This document shows, piece after piece, positions 1 to 4,493 of a stretch of 8,099 nt of DNA. The stretch lies in assembly GCA_900548385.1 (NCBI GenBank), contig URKJ01000072.1, positions 1 to 8,099 on the forward strand. Direction: 5' to 3'. How positions within the stretch are numbered: position 1 is the first letter of the stretch; each line of letters starts with the position of its first letter. The translations under genes were made by a program, and so were the position numbers. The stretch is from an uncultured bacterium. GTDB lineage: Bacteria; Verrucomicrobiota; Lentisphaeria; Victivallales; UBA1829. The notes under the pieces are model-generated. The model was not told the origin of the DNA. It did no database searches and was given only the letters and a program-made list of their open reading frames with translations.

Positions 1-49
1 ATCTACACCTATTAAGTCGTCGGCAGCGTCAGATGTGTATAAGAGACAG
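1..49 (+). other. Untrimmed Nextera adapter (P5/i5 side)
   Basis: This is synthetic sequence. Bases 1-8 (ATCTACAC) are the 3' end of the Illumina P5 oligo and 9-16 (CTATTAAG) sit in the i5 index slot. Bases 17-30 (TCGTCGGCAGCGTC) are the Nextera read-1 sequence and 31-49 (AGATGTGTATAAGAGACAG) the 19-bp Tn5 mosaic end. Genomic sequence begins at base 50. The index matches, from memory, Nextera XT S518. Nothing here belongs to the organism, and any gene call crossing base 49 is partly artificial. Confidence 0.99.
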
Positions 50-180
50 TTCTAACTCTCTTTGTCGGAAAAATCAAGTTTCCTTCCGGAAAAAACCTGA
101 TTTTTATCAGTCTCATCAGACTCGGCTGAGGGTTCCTGCAATGTGGATGTAAACACCGGAAACGGAAAAATGTTCCATTG

Positions 181-215
181 TTTTTTGCAAAAAAGATAAA
201 TTTTATCCGTTTTTT
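181..215. repeat. A/T-tract inverted repeats upstream of a promoter
   Basis: Bases 181-194 form the perfect 14-bp palindrome TTTTTTGCAAAAAA. The A-run at 189-194 plus GATAA (195-199) can also pair with TTATC (203-207) plus the T-run at 210-215, with CG at 208-209 unpaired. That gives an AT-only stem broken by one G-C pair. The block lies just upstream of the -35 hexamer at 230, where A/T tracts often act as UP elements or cause DNA bending. It could also be the remnant terminator of a gene left of the window. The rest of 50-229 holds only short weak hairpins, for example CTGAT/ATCAG at 97-110, and no supported gene. Confidence 0.4.
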
Positions 216-229
216 CTCTCCTGAGGGGA

Positions 230-258
230 TTGTCAAAACCGGAGAAATGTGGTATAAT
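230..258 (+). promoter_or_regulatory. Sigma70-type promoter of the secreted-protein gene
   Basis: TTGTCA (230-235) matches the -35 consensus at 5 of 6 positions. The 17-bp spacer is followed by a perfect TATAAT (253-258), preceded by TG at 250-251, which gives an extended -10. Transcription would start near 265, leaving about 43 nt of leader before the ATG at 308. A start at 278 would have only about 13 nt of leader, so the promoter supports the later start. Confidence 0.8.
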
Positions 259-291
259 ATAATTATGAAATACTGACATGATTAGAGAAAC

Positions 292-296
292 AGGAG
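292..296 (+). promoter_or_regulatory. Ribosome binding site AGGAG that decides the start at 308
   Basis: AGGAG lies 11 nt before the ATG at 308. It is downstream of the alternative ATG at 278, so it cannot serve that codon. The spacing is a little long but usable. Confidence 0.65.
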
Positions 297-307
297 TCAT
301 CGGCATC

Positions 308-1741
308 ATGAAGTGGACATTATACACAGCATTGTTGATCGCAGTCTGCGCATTCGCTGTTTTTCCGGCGTTTGCGGCTCAGACCAAACAGAAAACACCA
401 GCCCGGTCGGGAATGAAGATCAAATACACTCCGCCCGCCAGTAATACCGGACTCAATATTTCCCGCGCTAAATATGACTTTATCGAACAGGTGATCCGCA
501 CCCACGTCGCAGCAGGCGAAGACATCAACAACAAAGACGTTGCCAACGCGATCCTCGGCGATGTGGCAACGGAAATCAAATTCAAACCCACTGCCGCGCT
601 TGATAAACGTTCTCCGAAAGACCTGCTGGACATTGCAAGACAACGGATCAGCAAGCAGTTTCCCAAAACTCTCGCGCAGTATAAGAAAGAACTGACGGAA
701 CAGGCGGAAAAACTGTTCATTCAGTACAAACTGCGGGATCATATCAAAATCCGCTACTATCGCGGATCGAAAATCTATTCCGTTTCCGGCATTTTTTACT
801 CGAACAACCGCCACACCGTCAAAATCGGGTCGCGGGTCATCCCCTATTTCGACGTGATCCCCGAAGACAAGATCAGGATCGACAAAATCGTCTGCGACGA
901 AAAACGCGCGGAATATATCGGAACCCGCTATGAAGATTACCGTCAGCGCAGAAGCGAAGCTCTTATGCGCGAACTGGAAAAGCTCAAAACCGCACAGGAT
1001 GAAGCCAATGAAAAAGCCGGTTACATCAGCTTCCTTGATAAATGGTACACCGCCGCTCAGCTGACCCGGCAGAAAATCGCCATCGAACGGCAGAAACTTG
1101 TCAGTTCCGGCGCAAAAAATGCCAGAGAAGGCGAACTGTTGGTATTCGACATTCCGGATGAAGCCAAACTCCGGGAAAAAATCAAACAGAAGAAGCAGGA
1201 AATAGCTTCCCTTTCCGGAATCGACTCCGATCAGGGATATTCCCCCGCATTCTGGGGATTCACTCGCGGGGAAGCCAGGCTGGCGCTCAAATACGAAAAT
1301 CACAGCCCCATGGCGACGAAAGCGTTCGACTATTTTGTCACCTCCAACCGTCAGATCCGTAATATTCAGTTTGATTACCTCGACAACAAACTGACGCGCG
1401 TTATAACATTCTATACCCGCGTCAACATTTCCGACTATGAAAAGCTGAAAAACCAGTACATTTCACTCTACGGTCCCGATGATCTGCTGCGGACCAAACC
1501 CAAAGATCCCGCCAACAAGGACCGTCTCCGCTCTCTTACCTGGACCGGAAAACAGACGACCGCTCGGCTTCTTCTCAACTTGAACGAAGACAGCGACATC
1601 ATCAGCGGCGTCTGCTTCATCAAGGAGAAGACCGGCGCTTACGATAAGGAACACACCCTGATCAAAGACGCAGAAACCTTGCGCAAGCAGCAGGAAGAAG
1701 CCCGGAAAAACAGCCGTACCAGGCAGAAACCGGTAACCTGA
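308..1741 (+). CDS. Secreted protein of unknown function
   Basis: A 477-residue exported protein of a family I do not recognise. Residues 1-23 form a clear Sec signal peptide: MKW, then a hydrophobic core at about 4-20, then Ala-Phe-Ala at 21-23, so signal peptidase I cleavage is likely after 23. The ATG at 278, ten codons upstream in frame, would bury this signal and is rejected. The mature protein starts with a Lys/Pro-rich stretch, followed by a helical region (about 45-145) and a short beta-rich segment (about 149-195) of repeated aromatic and basic residues. Charged, coiled-coil-like helices rich in Glu/Lys/Gln come next (about 205-310). The C-terminal domain (about 314-445) begins AFWGFTRGEA and contains the pattern Y-x-K-L-K...Y-G-P-D...W-T-G. 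The tail is highly charged (Lys/Arg/Gln/Glu). There is no lipobox and no further membrane segment, so the protein is probably periplasmic. It has its own promoter and terminator, so it is probably transcribed alone. Coding status is strong; function is unknown. Confidence 0.9.
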   Translation: MKWTLYTALLIAVCAFAVFPAFAAQTKQKTPARSGMKIKYTPPASNTGLNISRAKYDFIEQVIRTHVAAGEDINNKDVANAILGDVATEIKFKPTAALDKRSPKDLLDIARQRISKQFPKTLAQYKKELTEQAEKLFIQYKLRDHIKIRYYRGSKIYSVSGIFYSNNRHTVKIGSRVIPYFDVIPEDKIRIDKIVCDEKRAEYIGTRYEDYRQRRSEALMRELEKLKTAQDEANEKAGYISFLDKWYTAAQLTRQKIAIERQKLVSSGAKNAREGELLVFDIPDEAKLREKIKQKKQEIASLSGIDSDQGYSPAFWGFTRGEARLALKYENHSPMATKAFDYFVTSNRQIRNIQFDYLDNKLTRVITFYTRVNISDYEKLKNQYISLYGPDDLLRTKPKDPANKDRLRSLTWTGKQTTARLLLNLNEDSDIISGVCFIKEKTGAYDKEHTLIKDAETLRKQQEEARKNSRTRQKPVT

Positions 1742-1759
1742 CCGGAAACTTCATATCCC

Positions 1760-1788
1760 GCCGGAGATTTTGTTTCTCCGGCTTTTTT
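1760..1788 (+). terminator. Intrinsic terminator after the secreted-protein gene
   Basis: GCCGGAGA (1760-1767) pairs perfectly with TCTCCGGC (1775-1782) across a 7-nt loop, followed by six T residues (1783-1788). It lies 18 nt after the stop codon and makes read-through into the SDR gene unlikely. Confidence 0.93.
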
Positions 1789-1803
1789 GTATCTGAAAAT
1801 GCT

Positions 1804-1819
1804 CCGTTTGCAAAAACGG
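1804..1819 (+). other. Small hairpin with GCAA tetraloop
   Basis: CCGTTT (1804-1809) and AAACGG (1814-1819) form a perfect 6-bp stem closed by GCAA, a GNRA-type loop, and a weak T-rich stretch follows. It could be a backup terminator behind the strong one at 1760-1788. It may also be chance; nothing else marks it as an RNA element. Confidence 0.3.
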
Positions 1820-1884
1820 CGATTTTATTCTGCAACCTCCTCACGGTTTGCATGAATCTTTTCAGAAAGGCCGCGCTCTTCCGG

Positions 1885-1912
1885 TTGCATCCTGCGATTT
1901 TGATGATATAAT
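1885..1912 (+). promoter_or_regulatory. Extended -10 promoter of the SDR gene
   Basis: A perfect TATAAT at 1907-1912 is preceded by TGA at 1904-1906, giving the extended -10 form TGnTATAAT. The best -35 is weak, TTGCAT at 1885-1890 with a 16-bp spacer, as is common for extended -10 promoters. The predicted transcript start is near 1919, about 40 nt before the ATG at 1959. In-frame ATGs at 1848 and 1911 fall before or inside this promoter and are therefore not starts. Confidence 0.7.
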
Positions 1913-1943
1913 GAAACAGAAAGCCGTTTTGAACCAACAGCCA

Positions 1944-1950
1944 GAAAGGA
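1944..1950 (+). promoter_or_regulatory. Ribosome binding site that decides the SDR start
   Basis: GAAAGGA ends 8 nt before the ATG at 1959. No comparable site precedes the in-frame ATGs at 1848 or 1911. Confidence 0.75.
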
Positions 1951-1958
1951 ACAGGATT

Positions 1959-2702
1959 ATGGAATTTTCCGGAAGAACCGCAATCATCACCGGCGGAGCC
2001 TCAGGCATGGGCTTGCTCACCGGACAGGAACTCGCAAAACAGGGTGCAAACGTCGTGCTGTGCGACGTCAACGCCGAGGCGGTGGAAAACTGCGCCGCGG
2101 AAATCCGCAGGAACGGCGGAAACGCGATCGGAGTAAAAGTCGACGTGCGCGATTACAACGACATCTGCGCCGCCCGCGATCTCGCACTCAGCACTTACGG
2201 CTCCATCGACATTCTTCTCAACAGTGCGGGCGGCGCATCCTGTCGCGTCCTTCAGGCGCAGGGCAATTTCGCCGACTGGGATGTCAGCGTCATTCAGTGG
2301 GGAATCGACGTCAATCTGAAAGGTCCGCTCATGTTCTGCCATGCCGTCATCAGGACCATGATCGAACAGAAGCGCGGCGTCATCATCAACATGGGATCCA
2401 TCGACGGAGTCACCGGCAGTTTCTGCCCGGATTACAGCGCCGCCAAAGCGGGAATGATCGGACTCACCAAATCCATGGCGCTGATCGGAGCTCCCCATGG
2501 AGTCCGCGCGTGCTGCGTCTCGCCGGGTCCGGTCCTGACCCGCGCCGCAATGGCGAACATGAAAACCCGTCTCGGACGCGCGGCAGAGCCGATCGAGGTC
2601 GTAAACCTGATTCTCTATCTGTGCTCCGACAAAGCGGCTTTCATCACCGGAAGCAATCATCTGATCGACGGCGGACGCAACTGCGGAAGCGGATGCGCAT
2701 GA
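1959..2702 (+). CDS. Classical short-chain dehydrogenase/reductase (SDR)
   Basis: A 247-residue NAD(P)-dependent oxidoreductase of the classical SDR family, close to the usual length of about 250. Expected motifs appear in order: the cofactor glycine motif TGGASGMG at 11-18, Asp36 at the end of the second strand, Asp62, NSAG at 88-91 (usually NNAG), Asn119, Ser147, Tyr159 and Lys163 in YSAAK, and Pro-Gly at 189-190. Asn119-Ser147-Tyr159-Lys163 is the complete catalytic tetrad. Asp36 favours NAD(H) over NADP(H). The family interconverts alcohols and carbonyls, and many FabG-like or sugar-dehydrogenase members look like this, so the substrate cannot be read from the sequence. There is no signal peptide, so it is cytoplasmic. 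Eleven cysteines in 247 residues is a high count, including Cys242 and Cys246 near the C-terminus. The gene has its own promoter and terminator and no co-directional partner. Family assignment is secure; a specific enzyme name is not justified. Confidence 0.95.
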   Translation: MEFSGRTAIITGGASGMGLLTGQELAKQGANVVLCDVNAEAVENCAAEIRRNGGNAIGVKVDVRDYNDICAARDLALSTYGSIDILLNSAGGASCRVLQAQGNFADWDVSVIQWGIDVNLKGPLMFCHAVIRTMIEQKRGVIINMGSIDGVTGSFCPDYSAAKAGMIGLTKSMALIGAPHGVRACCVSPGPVLTRAAMANMKTRLGRAAEPIEVVNLILYLCSDKAAFITGSNHLIDGGRNCGSGCA

Positions 2703-2715
2703 CCCGGTAATTCGC

Positions 2716-2746
2716 GCCGGGACGTTCAGTGTCCCGGCCTTCTTCT
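2716..2746 (+). terminator. Terminator of the SDR gene, overlapping the convergent gene
   Basis: GCCGGGAC (2716-2723) pairs perfectly with GTCCCGGC (2731-2738) across a 7-nt loop, followed by the pyrimidine run CTTCTTCT (2739-2746). It starts 14 nt after the SDR stop codon. The tail is T-rich but broken by C residues. On the minus strand there is no T-run after the hairpin, so it probably works mainly for the plus strand. The stop codon of the convergent gene lies in the loop. CCCGG at 2703-2707 offers a competing pairing with CCGGG at 2717-2721. Confidence 0.75.
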
Positions 2747-4333
2747 GCGGTAACGCTCCCGGCCGACGGGTTCATGCCGCACGGCTTGGAATACCGGCTC
2801 TTTCCACTCCGCCGGTCCCTGTGCATCCGCCAGACGGCAGATGACATCCATCACCACCGCCCGGCGGGGAATGCGGACCACGCCGGAATAAGTCTGCCAC
2901 CCGCTTTTCGTTACCGGGAACTCCAGACGCTGTTCATACGAATAGCGTCCCTGCCCGTGATGATAAGTGCGGAACTGAAAAATCAATTTCGTTCCGGGCA
3001 CAGCCTTACAGGAAAAACGGAACCGGTTCTCGTCCTTTTCAAGCCCTGCCAGTCCCTGAATGGAAAACACTCTGCCGTCCCGCGCCGGGAATAGAAGAAC
3101 ACCGTCCTTTGCGGTCGTATCTTTATTCAGCACATATCCGTCCGGACGCCCGTTCTCATCCAGATCACGCGTCAGCGACGGCATGATGTTGAACTGCGGC
3201 GCCCTCTCTTTTTCCCCGTACAGTTTTCTGCTCCAGCCGGAAACGGTATGGACCGGTATCTTCTTCTCCCTGACCCATTTCAGCAGTTCATCATACCGTT
3301 TGAGAAAATTCCGGAATCCGCCGGGAACCCGATACGCCGCCATGTGGCTGAGCATCATCATGACCCGGTGTTTGGCGGTGAAATCAGCAATCAGGGTTTT
3401 CATCCGGGCGACGCTGTCTTTTTCCAGACTCTCATTGTTCGGAATCATCTGAAAACGGCGGATGGACGGTTCCGGATCGTTGAAACTGCATCCCCACGGC
3501 CACGCCCCCGCATGGGAATCCGCCGCGACATATCCGAACTCTCCGCCGTAAATCCGGGCAAGTTCACCGGGTCCGACAGGCGGTTCCCATCCGCCGGGCT
3601 GAACCCAGCCCGCAGGCGCTTTCAGCCCCATCTTCCGGAAATTCGCCGCGCTCTCCCGCGCAAGAAACCGCATGCCGTCATCGGTCGGCGAAATTGCATA
3701 GCGTCCCATCCGCAGCAGCTCCATATTCTTCATTTCCGGCAGATTAACATTGTCCTCTCCCCAAAAACTCACGAGCTTCAGCACCCCCGTCGTTTTATCC
3801 GGCATCACACCGAACACCTCTCCCGCCTGCGGAACATAGATCATCGCCGCCCTGTGCAGGGAGCGGAGCATTTCCGCGGGAACATCGGTCAGCTCGTTTC
3901 CCCGTACCGTCGCACGGAACGGCCGGTTTCCGATGTGTTCGAGTTCAGGGATGTAACTCAGATATATCCATCGTGATTTTTCGTCGGCATGGTGAACGCC
4001 GGGCTCCTTCCGGTAACGCGCGAACTCCTCCGCGGACCGCGCCTGAATTGCATACATCCGGTGATCCGGCGTATGGTCAAGCAGCTCATGTCCCGCAGCC
4101 TCCAGTTTCATCAGCAGCGCCTTGTACTCCGGTTTCCCGGTGAGGCTCTGCGTATTGAACGCCGCACTGAACGGAACGCCGTGCCGGTTGAACACTTCCG
4201 CCACCTGCGTCCACTGCCGGACCGTTTTATTATCGTCGAACCGGAAACAGAGTCCGCCCTCTTTCGGCGCCCCGGCAACGGCAGACACGGCAGCCCCGGC
4301 AGACAAAATCATTGCGATCAATCGTTTCTTCAT
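2726..4333 (-). CDS. Secreted polysaccharide deacetylase-like protein (NodB/CE4 fold)
   Basis: A 535-residue exported protein with a signal peptide at about 1-22 (MKKRLIAMILSAGAAVSAVAGA). CE4-type metal-dependent deacetylases remove acetyl groups from polysaccharide amino sugars. The matching motifs seen are FRFDD at 30-34 (Asp33 candidate base, Asp34 metal ligand), GHELLDHTPDH at 81-91 (His87 and His91 as the HTxxH metal pair), a Gly/Trp/Pro segment at 242-252 where the RxPY motif is expected, Asp272, and LSH at 328-330 with His330. Between motifs 2 and 3 there are about 150 residues, far more than in a plain NodB domain, suggesting an inserted domain. From about 380 a second module begins with DLDENGRPDGY (390-400), followed by beta-rich sequence resembling a carbohydrate-binding sandwich. 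The alternative ATG at 4400-4402 would bury the signal peptide and is rejected. The substrate is unknown, and deacetylase activity is inferred, since some NodB-fold proteins do other chemistry. Expected location is the periplasm or outside the cell. Confidence 0.87.
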   Translation of the reverse strand: MKKRLIAMILSAGAAVSAVAGAPKEGGLCFRFDDNKTVRQWTQVAEVFNRHGVPFSAAFNTQSLTGKPEYKALLMKLEAAGHELLDHTPDHRMYAIQARSAEEFARYRKEPGVHHADEKSRWIYLSYIPELEHIGNRPFRATVRGNELTDVPAEMLRSLHRAAMIYVPQAGEVFGVMPDKTTGVLKLVSFWGEDNVNLPEMKNMELLRMGRYAISPTDDGMRFLARESAANFRKMGLKAPAGWVQPGGWEPPVGPGELARIYGGEFGYVAADSHAGAWPWGCSFNDPEPSIRRFQMIPNNESLEKDSVARMKTLIADFTAKHRVMMMLSHMAAYRVPGGFRNFLKRYDELLKWVREKKIPVHTVSGWSRKLYGEKERAPQFNIMPSLTRDLDENGRPDGYVLNKDTTAKDGVLLFPARDGRVFSIQGLAGLEKDENRFRFSCKAVPGTKLIFQFRTYHHGQGRYSYEQRLEFPVTKSGWQTYSGVVRIPRRAVVMDVICRLADAQGPAEWKEPVFQAVRHEPVGRERYRRRRPGH

Positions 4334-4342
4334 ACAGGAAAA

Positions 4343-4347
4343 TCCTC
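4343..4347 (-). promoter_or_regulatory. Ribosome binding site that decides the deacetylase-like start
   Basis: On the minus strand GAGGA lies 9 nt before the ATG at 4331-4333 and cannot serve the upstream in-frame ATG at 4400-4402. It sits in a short palindrome (AGGA/TCCT, 4336-4346), too weak to count as a regulator. Confidence 0.65.
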
Positions 4348-4358
4348 GTTTTCCGTTT

Positions 4359-4387
4359 ACAATAGACAACCCGGCGGGAAATTGCAA
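4359..4387 (-). promoter_or_regulatory. Probable promoter of the deacetylase-like gene
   Basis: On the minus strand TTGCAA (4382-4387, 4 of 6 to consensus) and TATTGT (4359-4364, 4 of 6) are separated by exactly 17 bp. The transcript would start near 4352, about 19 nt before the start codon, which favours the ATG at 4333. No stronger pair was seen in the divergent intergenic region. Confidence 0.45.
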
Positions 4388-4399
4388 ACGGTTTCCGTT
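4387..4399. repeat. Inverted repeat in the divergent promoter region
   Basis: AACGG (4387-4391) and CCGTT (4395-4399) flank TTT, a 13-bp palindrome touching the probable -35 of the minus-strand gene. It has the size and place of a dimeric repressor or activator site, but no regulator is known and the arms are short. Confidence 0.3.
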
Positions 4400-4428
4400 C
4401 AAACTTTTATTTTTCTTTCAAATTCCGG

Positions 4429-4456
4429 TTGAAAAATAGCGTTTCCGGGCTATCTT
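4429..4456 (+). promoter_or_regulatory. Probable ftsK promoter
   Basis: TTGAAA (4429-4434) matches the -35 consensus at 5 of 6 positions, and TATCTT (4451-4456) matches the -10 at 4 of 6, with a 16-bp spacer. Transcription would start near 4463, about 30 nt before the ATG at 4494. Confidence 0.5.
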
Positions 4457-4466
4457 TTCAAGATAG
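4429..4466 (+). promoter_or_regulatory. Overlapping inverted repeats across the ftsK promoter
   Basis: CTATCTT (4450-4456) and AAGATAG (4460-4466) form a perfect 7-bp inverted repeat with a 3-nt centre, covering the -10 and the predicted transcript start. The left arm is also part of a longer pairing: TTGAAAAATAGC (4429-4440) with GCTATCTTTTCAA (4449-4461), 12 bp with one bulged C at 4454. The two pairings exclude each other as RNA. As DNA they look like three related half-sites over the promoter. The placement suggests an operator; the protein is unknown. Confidence 0.45.
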
Positions 4467-4481
4467 GAAACCATGTATTGC

Positions 4482-4487
4482 AAGGAG
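4482..4487 (+). promoter_or_regulatory. Ribosome binding site that decides the ftsK start
   Basis: AAGGAG lies 6 nt before the ATG at 4494. The alternative ATG at 4473, seven codons upstream, has only AGGA 4 nt away. The later start also places the first basic/hydrophobic stretch normally. Confidence 0.75.
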
Positions 4488-4493
4488 TCTCGA

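Noticed and set aside
278..307. Upstream start of the secreted-protein gene at 278.
   Set aside because: It lies before the AGGAG site, only about 13 nt from the predicted transcript start, and would add ten residues ahead of a normal signal peptide.
52..327. 91-residue minus-strand reading frame in the left intergenic region.
   Set aside because: It runs across the strong plus-strand promoter and A/T tracts and has no ribosome site or recognisable sequence; a related frame even extends into adapter.
320..1303. 327-residue minus-strand reading frame.
   Set aside because: It is antisense to the secreted-protein gene, which has a signal peptide, promoter, ribosome site and terminator. The antisense protein is Phe/Asp-rich shadow sequence.
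1848..1958. Longer N-terminus for the SDR protein.
   Set aside because: These codons precede or overlap the TGATATAAT promoter. The SDR fold starts right after the ATG at 1959, which has its own ribosome site.
2726..2790. Possible frameshift at the end of the deacetylase-like gene, suggested by the odd basic tail.
   Set aside because: The other minus-strand frames give no better ending, and the tail is explained by overlap with the SDR terminator.
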